This document shows positions 52,630-63,530 of a stretch of 64,000 nucleotides of DNA, piece by piece. Each line of letters starts with the position of its first letter. Within the stretch, counting starts at the first letter, position 1. Source of the DNA: Hyposmocoma kahamanoa (lineage: Eukaryota > Arthropoda > Insecta > Lepidoptera > Cosmopterigidae). The notes beneath the pieces are model-generated. The model worked only from the letters and a program-made list of their open reading frames with translations, ran no database searches and was not told where the DNA came from. Position numbers and translations under genes: made by a program. The stretch is from NCBI RefSeq assembly GCF_003589595.1, contig NW_020653851.1, positions 21,584,164-21,648,163 on the forward strand, in the 5' to 3' direction.

Positions 52630-52991
52630 TTTGAACGATTAACTATTTAAATTTACACGTGGTCTTCTATTCCTGTAAGAACTTATCTAAATAAAAGCTA
52701 TTATTTATCAGAAAATCAGAAAAATCGACACATTTACGCCGGGTTTCTTGACAGAAAACGATCGACGTTGCATTGAGTGTTGCCATAAAAATGTAGCACG
52801 AATCCTGCAAAAATTAAACGCAAATCATCAAAAAAAAAATGGCGATCCGGAAATTATAGTAACATTTGCTTTGACTTTGTCATTTGTTGACAGAATCAAG
52901 GTCCATCTCTCATTTTTCAGATTCCAAAATCAAAAAGGATCTTGTTTTTCACTGACTTCTGTTGTTCCGATTAAATAATTACTGTATCAAA
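52630..52991. promoter_or_regulatory. Compact bidirectional promoter, ribophorin II / ATP synthase g
   Basis: Only 362 bp separate the start codons of two divergent genes, so both promoters and both leaders must fit here. No TATA box with correct spacing is obvious. AAAATGGCCGC at the ATP synthase g start resembles a YY1-type initiation context. Confidence 0.65.
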
Positions 52992-53536
52992 ATGGCCGCT
53001 GCTAAACTTCCGTCGTTGGTTAACTGTAAGTATATTCACGAGGACTAAAATTTCAAGTGTATGTTGTGGTTCTTCCAGTTATGTAATTCGAGGGATTTTT
53101 ATGGTTTTTGAGGCTCGAAAGCATTTTAAAAATTAGTGTGACCTCATGTTTGTATAAGAAGTTACATCAGTCTATATATCATGCCAGAAAAGATGATATG
53201 GTGGCGCAAACCACAATGAATAGTAGTTTTAGGTTATAAATATTGATTTTCGACTAAACTAGCCAATCTCTTGCAGCGGCGTTAGCCCAGGCGCGCCCCA
53301 AGTTCAACATTTTTTTGAAGTACGCAAAAGTAGAGCTGGCGCCACCTAAATTGAGCGAGATTCCTCAAATCAAGGCAGGTATTGGTAAGCTTCTGACCAG
53401 TGCGAAGACAGGGGCATGGAAACAACAGACAGTCAAACAGGCTACCTTAAATGTACTAGTAGGTGCTGAGGTGCTGTTCTGGTTCTATATAGGAGAATGC
53501 ATTGGCAAGCGCCACCTTGTGGGCTATGATGTTTAA
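52992..53536 (+). CDS. ATPsynG: ATP synthase subunit g, mitochondrial
   Basis: Subunit g is a small membrane protein of the F1Fo ATP synthase peripheral region, needed for dimer formation at cristae edges. Exon 1 (52992-53025) ends AACT|GTAAG. Exon 2 (53277-53536) follows TTGCAG, and the split Ser codon restores frame. The 97-aa product (animal homologues are about 100) reads SALAQARPKFNIFLKYAKVE, LAPPKLSEIPQIKAGI, then one membrane helix NVLVGAEVLFWFYIGECIGK with the family's GxxxG-like face. The ATG context AAAATGG is favourable. A polyadenylation signal AATAAA is 45 nt past the stop. Confidence 0.95.
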
Positions 53537-53580
53537 GTTTCTTTTAAGTGTATTTCTGTAGATATGTTCATGTTCAGTAA

Positions 53581-53586
53581 AATAAA
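53581..53586 (+). promoter_or_regulatory. Polyadenylation signal of ATP synthase g
   Basis: AATAAA lies 45 nt after the stop codon, followed by a T-rich stretch at 53603-53615. Confidence 0.7.
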
Positions 53587-53727
53587 TTATTAAAATCATT
53601 ATTGCTTTTTTTTTGCCAGTAGTTTTGATAAACAAGCAATTCCTATTATTTAAAAAAGTAAAAACAAGTTATTAAAATGAACATTAGACTATATATTTAA
53701 CAAGATTTAAAAACTAAAGTATTCAAA

Positions 53728-56700
53728 TTACAGTGGTGCACATTGCTCCATAAATGTAAAAGGGTTGCAAGCACTAGTGAACTTGAGTTCAGTATCGATC
53801 TCAGGAGGGCCACGGAGCCACAGACGATCTCTGTAGTAGCTGGCACAAGATAGGTACTCCTTGTCGGTGTATCTTCTCACTTCTACTGGTACAAAAGGGT
53901 CCAAATGGTCAAATCCCTGTAACCGATAACATATAATTAATGACTATATTAGGTACACACAATTCTATCATTAGACAGATAATATAATAAAAAAAATTAA
54001 TTGCTGAGTTTTAAGGTGTTTGTGATTGTTATACATTGGAAATGAAACTATTTTTGGTTTGTGAATCACATACATTATTTTGTTTTTTTTCTTAATAGTT
54101 TTAATTTGTTAAATTTGTCTGAAATTAGAAATAGTGTGAAACTTTTTAATTCTTTTTTTAAGATTATCAAATAATATACGAACAAGTCTGTGCCTGATGG
54201 TAAGTTAAAAGCTCGCCTGTAACTGTTACAGTGCCACTTAGGTTAGCTTTAAATTGCAAAGATGCGAGGGGCACTGCCACTGCTCCTGTTACTTTGAGAC
54301 ATATAGTTGACAAGTCTCGAGTTAAAGTATGAAACCATCACACTTAATATTCTGATCACTTTGAAACGAAGTCTACAAATTTTTTCAAATAAAATCTTAG
54401 GCTTTGAAATTCAAAATTTTAGCATTCTTCAATTGTTTTCTTTTAGTTATTTTTCAATTTGTTACGCGTGGACATAGCCAAGTATTTTTTTAATACGAGT
54501 TCTGATGTGGCATAATGCATGCAAAGTATTTTACGTCGCGTGTGAAGCGGATATTGTACGTACGCTCTGCGTGTTTTTAGTTTTCCAGATTCTGCAGGGG
54601 TCATTTTAACCTACCACATATGCATTGTTAACAACCCTTTACAAGAATAAAAACACTTTACTAGAGCTACAGCTTGAAGAGCGTTTCGCCACAACCATAC
54701 TCCAATCTACATCTTTCTAACTGCCGATTTTTGTTGTAATTCAGATAAAATTTTATGTACAAGAACAATAATTTAGTGTGCAGCAGTCGAGAATAGATTT
54801 CAGCGTTATTTTGTTATTGATACGCAACTAACAGCTGTAATATTTCAAAAGTACTTTTAAATGCTGCTAACGCGAAATAGTTAAGAAAAACATTATAACT
54901 GTTTTAAGGAAATTTTAGATCTTCTTAAGTTAAGACTACATTTTGAAAAACGGGCAAAAGCCTCTCAAACAGTGTAAGTGCACAGATCATATTAAGGTAA
55001 GTACCTGTTAAAATCGTGTTAATAAATATTTAGAAACAGTTTTAGTTATAAATCATTTTTGTAATTTCTAAATTTAAAAACCCGAAGAACTTTGAAGTAA
55101 GTTTTCTTGCAAACTGTATAAAATTGGCACACGGCAGTTTTCGTCCTGCATTTGGAATATGAAAATGCATCACTTGCTAAGTTTCACTCAAAAAAGTCTT
55201 ATCTGAGTTTTGAATACTGTTAAGTGTGATACCAAGGGCGCATATTTTGAATAAATACTTTTATTTATAGAACCGCAGTTGCATTTGTACCTCTTTGCGT
55301 AATAAATATTTTGGCAAGTAACTTTCTTGGTGGTCATCAGGTACAGCAAGTTGATCAGCTGTGAGAAGAATCACTCCATTTGTCTGGAAACAATTATTTT
55401 TTATTACTTTGATGCTACATTATTCTTGTATTCTTGTTAACTTGTATAATTAATATAATTCATTTAGCTTTTGTAACTTAGAAATTAATAGTTTGTTTCA
55501 TACAACTAAAAGATAACGGAAGAGCGGGACTTCCTGTTACAGGTGGTAGACACCTACTAGGAAGTCCCTTAATAAACTTTTTTCATTCTTTTTTCATTAT
55601 AGTAGAATGTAATCTATGATAGTCTACACCTAATAATGAAGAAATGTACCCAATTATTTTTCGTTAGTTCTTTAAAAGAGCTAGTAAGTGTGACTTCCTC
55701 AGGTTTTACAGTCTTCTTGGTGGGAGTGCTAAGCCGCGTCAATGGATAGAAAAAGCTGTTAAACCCATCAATGGCTACAAATGTTTTGCACCTGTAATGA
55801 AATAGAACAAATTAAAACAACAATATAAAATCACCTAATCATTTCTTTGTATTGTTGAAGGCTGGTGTGCTTTCTTAAACATACATTCCTAATACAAAGG
55901 AAATTTAGAGAGTAAACTACAACAATAAAAATTTCGTGTTAGTCAGAACACGTTCATGTTTACACTGAAATTCATGTTTATTTTGGCTATCATAATAAAA
56001 TAAACACATATTTGTGAGTATAAGAGTGTAGAACTAGTCACTAGATCTTAATTCATGATATTTTTCCTAAGTCAAAGTCAAAGATTATTTATTCCATAGG
56101 TAAAATAAATTTACACTTGAAAACGTCACATTTAAGCTACTGCTCGTTCACTACGCTGACCTCCCTGAGAAGAACGAGCAAGAAACTCTAGGGATTGCTC
56201 TTTTCAAATAAACTTAAATGCTATGGAATACACTTTGAATCAAATTTGTGTGGATTTTGGAGCCGTGTCGCCTTCCATACATCTTTATCTAACACGTAGT
56301 CTTCAATTTTGTAATATGATTTTTCGACCAAAATATTTTTAATGTAGTTTTTAAACTTAGGAAATTATAAACTTAATATATGCTCCGGAATCTTATTGTA
56401 AGAATGTATACAGTTCCCCATAAAAGAGTTGTTTACCTTGGTTAAACGAAATCGTGGTACCATGAGTTTGGACTTAGCTCTAAGGTTAATATTATGGATA
56501 TCTTCTTTCTTATTGAAATTATGTATATTTTCACTGGCATATAAAATATTAGAGTAAATGTACTGTGATGCCACAGTCATGATACCAGTCTCCTTAAAGT
56601 TTTCTCTGAGAGAAACCCGAGAGCCTAAACGGTACACAGAACGAATCGCTCGTTTTTACAATACAAATATGGTTTGAATATCTGCCGCTTTACCCCACAT

Positions 56701-59700
56701 GAGAATCCCGAAGGACATTATACTATGGAAGTACCTAACTAAAGTAAACTAGTCTAGCAGTACTAACATCGGTAAGCTCACGTGTTCTGCGGACTGCGTA
56801 TGCAGCGGAGCTTAATCTGCTGGCCAGGGAAGATATATGTGGGAAACCATTGAAGTTTACTATCTTAGTTCACTCCCAAGAAGACTGCTTTATTAACAAG
56901 GTCTAACTTTTCTCCGTTTATTTCTATGCTTGGATTGGTCGATTTTACGTTAGGTAATTCAAATTTAACACATTTTGTCTTCTTGGCATTAAGCAATAAA
57001 TTATTAGCATTAAACCAATAAACTACCTTAGAGAGGGTATCATTAACATGGTCATAGTTAATGTCATGTCTGTCTGTTTTAAAAATCAAGTATGTGTCAT
57101 CAGCAAACAACACTATTTCGCAATGGTCCTTAACAAAGAATGGCAGATCATTAATATAAATCAGAAATAAGAAAGGTCCAAGTATTGAGCCCTGCGGAAC
57201 ATCCATTTTTACCGGAGAACCCAAAGAAGTAACTCCATTTATGTCTACTTTCTGAATTCTACCATTGAGATATGACAAGACAAGTTTCGACGCCTTGCCA
57301 TTTACACCGTAATGTTCCAGCTTCCTCGTAAGAGTAATATGATCAACGCAATCAAATGCCTTTGAGAGGTCACAGAAAACACCAATAGCATTCTGGGACC
57401 TTTCCCAAGCATCGTAGTCCTAACGCAGTACATTCTGTAAAACTTGCAAAGGTTTTCCATGTGAATAGTATAATGTCAATAATCTCTGCTGGCAAATACC
57501 GTCGTAGCATGAATGTGAGTAGATTAAAAATATAGAACCACAAAAAAATCAGTTTGTAACCTATTTTCGAAGGAACCGGAAATGAATAAGTTGCAGAAAT
57601 TTGCAACAAATTAAGTGTTACCATACCAAATACATACGAATGAAAAATTTGATTTTTTATGGCTTTGGACAAAACAGTTTGATCCCATTTTGAAATCGGC
57701 GCAATAATCGATTATTTCGGTGGCGCTATAACATTAAAAAAAAAGTAGTTGTAATCAAACAATAAAACTTACTTTCTACTTTCAGACAGCTGCTTAATTT
57801 CATAGATCAAGGCATCAATGACGTCACAAGCGTACTTCACGCGGTTTATTCCATGTTCAACAAGTTCAGATAATGGAGCACCCGCTTCAGTCTTTTCTCT
57901 TTTACTCCATACATACTCTTTATTTATATTTAGCTGCAAATTAACACAATTAAAACACCTTGCTGAACTCAAAGTAACAAATTATAAACAAACAAAAAAA
58001 AAATTGTATGGCCTACACTTCTACCTTGAGTTTGGTTATAATTTGTTATTGTATATTGTGTCCATAGGACCCGAGATACAGGGTTTCCCTAGTGCGCGGG
58101 GCTAAGAGTGTACGTTTTACAGTTTTTCCATACTAGTTAAAATATTTACGCAAACATCATTCAGACAGCGTACTTCGCAGATAGCCATCCTCCTTGTATC
58201 AATTTGCCAGATTTTTGCTTTTCAAAGTTGCCTAATAATTCTCAAAAGAAACTGACCTCTCCATTCTTAAGTAGTGTCTGGTTCTGGTTCTTGAAGTGTA
58301 GCAACCAAGTGGCGGCGTCTAGTGGCAGATCCACAAAGCCCTCGTGCGACTGCGAGTTTGACATTTCCTTGTGGCGAGGTACGCGCCGTAGCCACTCGGA
58401 TACTGGAAAGAACCGACTCTTTGAGAATATAACCAGTATGACTACCAGACATGTTTGTGGAGTGACATACAAATATAGAGCAATATAATACTTTTTAATT
58501 ATAATCACTTTCATCTACTCAAAAACTATGCAGGGGCAAAGAGACAAGTCTTGATTTAGAAATCAGTCTGATTAAAATCCTGTTATGAAGTTCTGAATTT
58601 GAAATGTAGAAAATGAGTTTTAGATATTGGAAGATTACTAATCAGACAACTAGTAAAAAGCAATAAGACTTACCCCAGGGTACATGGACAATTAAAAAGC
58701 CCTCTTCATGCGCATAATGTAGAAGGTGGGCCATTGTTAAAGACTTTCCCGTTCCTTTTTCACCATCTAATAGTTTGTTAAGGAGCATTATATCAGATAC
58801 TAAGTTTAATTTAATTAGTCAATATCTGGATGATCACAAATGTTGAAGCAAGTACGAAAAACTTAAACTTAATAATCTGCACTGAACAAATCACTCATAA
58901 CAAGATGTGCACCTGGTTGTAAGTGACATGCCTCCATGATCCTCAGATCATGAGTGCCCCTCAGGGCACTATCATTTTACACATCACCCAGACACATAAA
59001 TTAATAAGTCCCAAGAGCCTGTGATTTCACCAGCGCCCTTACCCTTCAAAACCAAAATGCAGTAATGCTCACATTGCTGTTTGGTGGTAGAAATAGGTAA
59101 GGTGGCAGTGCTTCACTGGATGAACTCTTTATTGTTAATATTTTCCATATCACATACAAGAAAATTGTCTTATTAGATTCCTAACAGAAGTTTTCCAAAT
59201 TGAGTGAGTGAAGCTGTTATGGCTCCCCCTCAAACGGAACAATTTCCAAATGGAATTACTAGGCTATCCCTCAACTAATATGCATGAAACTTAAATAAAA
59301 CCTCTAAGCATAAAAATTACAATTGTACAGATTGTGAAGCATACATTTTTTGTTTTTAACCTGCGACCTTGAAATAATTGAGGTAAAAAACCACCTTGCT
59401 AAGTCTATGGGAAAAATATTCAATTGTATAATTTGCGAACACAAATGTGCAGAAATGTGAAAACAGAAAAATAAGAAAGATTGCTGAAGTTCTGTAGGGA
59501 ATGAATATTCCTATACTTCATTTCAATCCATTTTGAACAAAAAGTAAACAAACAAGTCACAAACGCCAACTACAAATTGATTAATTAATTGAATGAATCG
59601 ATTTGTTCAATTCAGTCATACTAGCGGATTTCCTTACATAACCTATTAAGCATTTTAAAATTTCAATTTAAATCCTCCTTCAAATCCTTACACTTAGATA

Positions 59701-60823
59701 CTCGTTTGATTGCAATTGAAATGTATGAATTAATAATCCATTACCAAACTTTAATTAATTCAACCGAATGTTTTTTTTTCGAACAGCACTATGCAACCAT
59801 AGGTAAGTCATAGAAGTATAGAGAAATAATAACCTCACTTTCTGACTACCATTTTTCAAATACAAGTTTACGATGCTATTCAAGTGAATATTGTCGGAAA
59901 AAGTGATGATATATCAAGTCAAAATCTTCGAAATATACATGAAAGTGTTACTTATTCAATTTATTGAGTTATTGCTTTAGAATTAACCAAACAGGTTTGT
60001 TTACGTTTTGTTCAAAATGGATTGGAACAGACTATAGTAATATTGTTGTTTTTCATGATACCAAATGACGATGGGACTAACAAGGTGTGTCTCCGGTGGT
60101 AAGCTACACCCCTGTCTACAGCAGTTGTAGTGCCACTCAGAGCTTTAAATCACAAAGATCTGAGGGGCACTGCCACTGCACCCGTCACCCTTATACATAA
60201 GGTGAGTACTCTCATGTGCCTGTAATTTCAAATTATTAATAATAATCTATAATTTCAAAGTGGCAGTACTTCCTAAGATGCGATCATTCACAAGCAGCTC
60301 TACCGTTATTAAAATTCTTCTTATTTGTATGAAAAGGATACATAAAACATATCGAATAACTGGTTTGTTAAGGTCCGAAGCTTTTATACAATTCATTAGG
60401 TCAATTGCAGGCCGACGCACCATCAGAGTGGTTTCTGTAAATGTTTTAGTTTGTTTCATGAAGCTCTTGGGAAACCCGCCATGTTGGAACAGTTGCTTAC
60501 ATACTTCCGGCTTTAATGTATAGAAAAGACCGATTTGATCGTCATTGTGTTGGGTCTGAAATTAATTTTCCGTCAGTTAATTTTTTTATAAGTTCAGATA
60601 CCTAAAATTACGGCGTTGAGCTATTTATTCAAAATATTATCCAGGAAACGGAGTATTGTTAAGCTTAATTTTATGGTGTTTTCTACAATTATTTCTATTT
60701 TATAGATTTTTTTTTAAGAATAAAATATAAGGCAAATCCACTTACAGGAGACAACTCATTTGTTCTAAAATTGACAGCCTGAGAGTAGCGCCGACATAAC
60801 AGCCTGCTACTACGGGACAACAT
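53728..60823 (-). CDS. mRpS29: Mitochondrial small ribosomal subunit protein S29 (DAP3)
   Basis: mS29/DAP3 is a GTP-binding protein of the mitoribosomal small subunit. Minus-strand exons are 60823-60746, 60555-60342, 58766-58674, 58402-58257, 57933-57773, 55791-55650, 55383-55291 and 53916-53728. Every phase matches, giving 371 aa (human 398). The N-terminus MLSRSSRLLCRRYSQAV is Arg/Ser-rich without acids, as in a mitochondrial presequence. The Walker A loop GEKGTGKS spans residues 99-106. The later region has KTFVAIDGFNSFF and EEVTLTSSFKELTKNNW. It converges tail-to-tail with ATP synthase g (191 bp between stops). Intron 5 contains a long dead LINE, and other introns carry R1 and inverted-repeat elements. 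Confidence 0.96.
54175..54325 (+). repeat. Dispersed repeat family R1, fragment e
   Basis: ACGAACAAGTCTGTGCCTGATGG, TTTAAATTGCAAAGATGCGAG, GGGCACTGCCACTGCTCCTG and TTGACAAGTCTC match the R1 core and then stop. It is in mRpS29 intron 7. Confidence 0.75.
55528..55572. repeat. Short inverted repeat, about 45 nt
   Basis: GGGACTTCCTG and TAGGAAGTCCC flank an inner GGTG/CACC pairing. It is in mRpS29 intron 6 and may be a MITE remnant. Confidence 0.6.
56088..57420 (-). pseudogene. L1-family (CR1/Jockey-like) LINE, RT domain and 3' tail
   Basis: The minus strand preserves AFDCVDHITLTRKLEHYGVN, the substrate-binding GSPVKMDVPQGSILGPFLFL, the catalytic VLFADDTYLIF, WFNANNLLLNAKKTKCVKF and C-terminal NINLRAKSKLMVPRFRLTKV. 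Frame breaks near 56880, 56750 and 56640 and an absent endonuclease show a dead, 5'-truncated copy. The 3' end is a short GTCAAA-type repeat at about 56088. It lies inside mRpS29 intron 5. Confidence 0.9.
58040..58125 (+). mobile_element. SINE S2 3' fragment
   Basis: GTGTCCATAGGACCCGAGAT, ACAGGGTTTCCCTAGTGCGC and GGGGCTAAGAGTGTACGTTTT match the downstream half of S2. The tRNA-like head is missing. It is in mRpS29 intron 4. Confidence 0.7.
58880..59130 (+). repeat. Dispersed repeat family R1, copy f
   Basis: Blocks GAGTGCCCCTCAGGGCACT, CACCCAGACACATAAATTAA, TGATTTCACCAGCGCCCTTA, CAGTAATGCTCACATTGCTG and GGTAAGGTGGCAGTGCTTCA follow the R1 order, with some rearrangement at the left. It is in mRpS29 intron 2. 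Confidence 0.7.
59524..60025. mobile_element. Inverted-repeat element, about 500 bp
   Basis: CAATCCATTTTGAACAAAAA with GTAAACAAAC at the left is mirrored by GTTTGTTTACGTTTTGTTCA with AAATGGATTG at the right, arms of about 30 bp with one mismatch. The AT-rich interior has no ORF. It is in mRpS29 intron 2. A partial relative lies near 38090-38180. Confidence 0.8.
60070..60300 (+). repeat. Dispersed repeat family R1, copy g
   Basis: GGACTAACAAGGTGTGTCTCC, TTTAAATCACAAAGATCTGAG and GGGCACTGCCACTGCACCCG are followed by CATGTGCCTGTAATTTCA. It ends close to mRpS29 exon 2. Confidence 0.75.
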
Positions 60824-61130
60824 GGTGTATTCACTAATTAATTACTTTACAACTTCACAGTAAGACTACAAATTCTTCTTTTATATGCTATTGCCCCTTA
60901 AAAAAAATAGTTAGCAACATAACCTCAAATAAGCAAACGTCAAATTAGTTCCGTTCGGAAAAATAGCTTTTTCCCGAAGGCTATGGATTTTCGTTGAAAA
61001 GTACTAATGATAAGTATAAATTAAGGTATGGTCGGTGCGGTGGTCGGTACCGCAAACTAAGAAGATATTCATTAGTATAGCTCATTTAAAGATAGTTGAT
61101 AATTGTTATTACTGTAGTAAATGTTCTATA
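60824..61130. promoter_or_regulatory. mRpS29 5' flank
   Basis: About 307 bp lie between the mRpS29 start codon and the end of a DNA transposon. The gene's leader and core promoter presumably fit here. I recognise no specific motif. Confidence 0.4.
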
Positions 61131-61605
61131 CAGTGTGTCCCTGGTAAAAGTGCACATACTGAACAGAGTGAGAGTAGACCACAATTGGTCGACGAAAAAA
61201 AATTAAAAAAAAATCTAAAAAATAAATTGAATATTTTATGTGGGTTTATATTTTTTTGGCTCGGTCGGACGACTTAATTTGCATAAAACGTTATAACTTT
61301 TTTTTTACTAGCTTTATTGCAACAAAATAAAAACTGTTAGCATTGTTATTAGTAGCACATCAAAATTACATTATAACTATGTAGACTTTAAAACAAAAAA
61401 ATATTAAAAAAAATAATTTATCCAAAATTTATTTTAAAAAATCGTAAAATTTTCTCTATAAGTCAATTTTCGCAAAAAAAATCCCTATTTATTGCATTAT
61501 TTTCACAATTCTTCTAATTTTACATGATATTAGCTTTCAAATAAAAAAAAACATCATGGATCTATCCCAATTAAAACAAAAGTTATAGGCGTTTAAACTG
61601 TACAC
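61131..61605 (+). repeat. Left terminal inverted repeat, about 475 bp
   Basis: It pairs with 63055-63530. Matching landmarks in order are AGTGTGTCCCTGG, GAGTGAGAGTAGACCACAA, GGTCGAC, GACGACTTAATTT, AAACGTTTTA-like sequence, TAGCACATCAAA-like sequence, AATTTTCGCAAAAA and TTATAGGCGTTTAAA. The inner boundary is approximate. Confidence 0.85.
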
Positions 61606-61813
61606 GTGCTCTATTGTATCACCTGCCGCTGTCCGTGCATCCTCAGGTAGAGACCCTTTTTTTTAAATCTTTTGTTTACGAACACTGCTCCACATCGTCG
61701 CGGGCTGAGGCCAAGGGTGAAGGGGCAGGGAGAAAACGTTAGACCTTATTTACAACAAATAAAAACCAGTTGCTCCGAAACATTCGCTGTGTACACTGTG
61801 TTTTGTTTTCGTG

Positions 61814-62907
61814 ATGCCGCGCTTATCGGATTTCCCCGCAAATCATATCGCTGATATGCATTATTTCTACGGTTGGCATCATGGATCAGCAAGAGCTGCT
61901 TGCTTGGCCTACAGGGAGCAATATCCTGAACGACAACCGCAACCTTCAGCCCGTAACTTTCAAGAGGTTCACCGATTGCTATCTATCCACGGAATCGGTG
62001 GGCAACGCCGCGAAAGAGCCCGGCAAGTGATCGTTGACATTTCTATTGAGGAAGCTGTCCTCAGTAACTTATTTTCAAATCCCACAACGAGCATAAGACG
62101 CTTGGCTGCACACCACGGAATTTCAAAAACTTCAGTTTGGCGCATTCTAAAGAAGGAGGGGTTACACCCTTATCATTACCAACGAGTACAACATTTGCAT
62201 GGCAATGCTGACTTCATTTCGAGATGTGTTTTTTCTACGTGGATTCAACGACAGTCCAGAATGGATCCTCAGTTTTCGCAACGTATTTTATGGATGGATG
62301 AATCTACTTTTACTCGCAACGGGATAACTAACGCGAGAAATCTACACAGATGGCGTATTTCGAATCCACACCTGAAAAGAGAGTCTACATTCCAAGTGCA
62401 GTTTTCTGTGAATGTTTGGGCAGGACTTATTGGTCGTTATTTAATAGGACCAGTCATTTTACCTGCAACGTTAAGAGGGGAGACATTTTTAAGCCTGTTG
62501 AGAGACGATTTGCCAGACCTACTAGAAGATGTGCCTATTCTTGCATTACAACGTATGTATCTGCAGATGGACGGGTGCCCCGCTCATTATTCGTTAAATG
62601 TGCGAAATTTTTTAAATGAGCGATATCCCAACAAGTGGATTGGCCGCGGAGGGCCAGTGGCATGGCCCCCGCGGTCACCAGACTTAACACCACTCGACTA
62701 CTTTTTTGGGGAGCCATGAAGCAAGCGGTATACAGTGAACCCATAAATACTCAAGCGGAACTTATCGACCGAATCAACCATTTCGCTCAAGAAATTAAAG
62801 AGAACGAAGATATGGTTCAATCCGCGACCAAACAAATAGTAATGCGGACGCTAATGTGCCTACAGCAAAATGGAAACCATTTTGAAAATCTTATGCACAA
62901 CATTTAA
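61814..62907 (+). pseudogene. DDD transposase with one frameshift
   Basis: The first ATG (MPRLSDFPANH) opens an N-terminal helix-turn-helix region (MHYFYGWHHGSARAACLAY; SIRRLAAHHGISKTSVWRIL). The DDE/D catalytic domain follows: first Asp in ILWMDESTFTRNG, second in YLQMDGCPAHYS, third in SPDLTPLDYFF. By eye 41 residues lie between the second and third Asp, a DD41D-type spacing. After DYFFG the frame meets TGA at 62717-62719. The expected C-terminus (WGAMKQAVYSEP to NHFENLMHNI) continues in another frame to 62907, so one base is missing, apparently in the T run 62702-62707. Full length would be about 364 aa. Otherwise no stops are seen, implying a young copy. Confidence 0.9.
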
Positions 62908-63054
62908 TAAACAAATAAATACTTTTTGGCATAATATTATTTTTTATTTAACTTAAAGCTTACCAGCTTCATCTAAGTTGATGCGCTTCTTTTGTAATGA
63001 GAGAAGTAGAGCTATGTAGATTAGATATGGACGGCGGCCGGCTGACTCAGATTA

Positions 63055-63530
63055 GGTGTGTACTTTAAACGCCTATAATTTTCGTTTTAATTAAGATAAA
63101 TTCAAGATTTTTTTTTTAGTTGAAAGATAATATCATGTAGAATTAGAAGAATTGTGAAAATAATGCAATAAATAGGGATTTTTTTTGCGAAAATTGACAT
63201 AAAGAGAAAATTTTACGATTTTTTAAAATAAATTTTGGATATATTACTATTTTTTTATATTTTTTTGTTTTAAAGTCTACGTAGTTATGATGTATTTTTG
63301 ATGTACTACTAATAACAATGCTAATAGTTTTTACTTTGTTGCAATAAAGCTAGTAAAAAAAAAGTTAAAACGTTTTATGTAAATTAAGTCGTCCGATCGA
63401 GCCAAAAAATTATAAACCCACATAAAATATTCAATTTATTTTTTAGATTTTTTTTTTAATTTTTTTTGTCGACCATTTGTGGTCTACTCTCACTCTGTTC
63501 AGTATGTGCACTTTTACCAGGGACACACTG
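63055..63530 (-). repeat. Right terminal inverted repeat, about 475 bp
   Basis: The reverse complement of 61131-61605 with minor indels and substitutions. It starts at TACTTTAAACGCCTATAA and finishes CCAGGGACACACTG before the TA duplication. Confidence 0.85.

Larger units (their letters stand above)
61131..63530 (+). mobile_element. IS630-Tc1-mariner transposon, 2,400 bp, near complete
   Basis: Both ends are CAGTGTGTCCCTGGTAAAAG and its complement, flanked by TA on each side, the target duplication of this superfamily. The terminal inverted repeats run inward for about 475 bp (to about 61605 and from about 63055), ending around TTATAGGCGTTTAAA. They include TGCACATACTGAACAGAGTG and TTGGCTCGGTCGGACGACTT blocks, with small indels between arms. 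One transposase gene occupies the middle. It sits about 300 bp upstream of the mRpS29 start. Confidence 0.93.
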
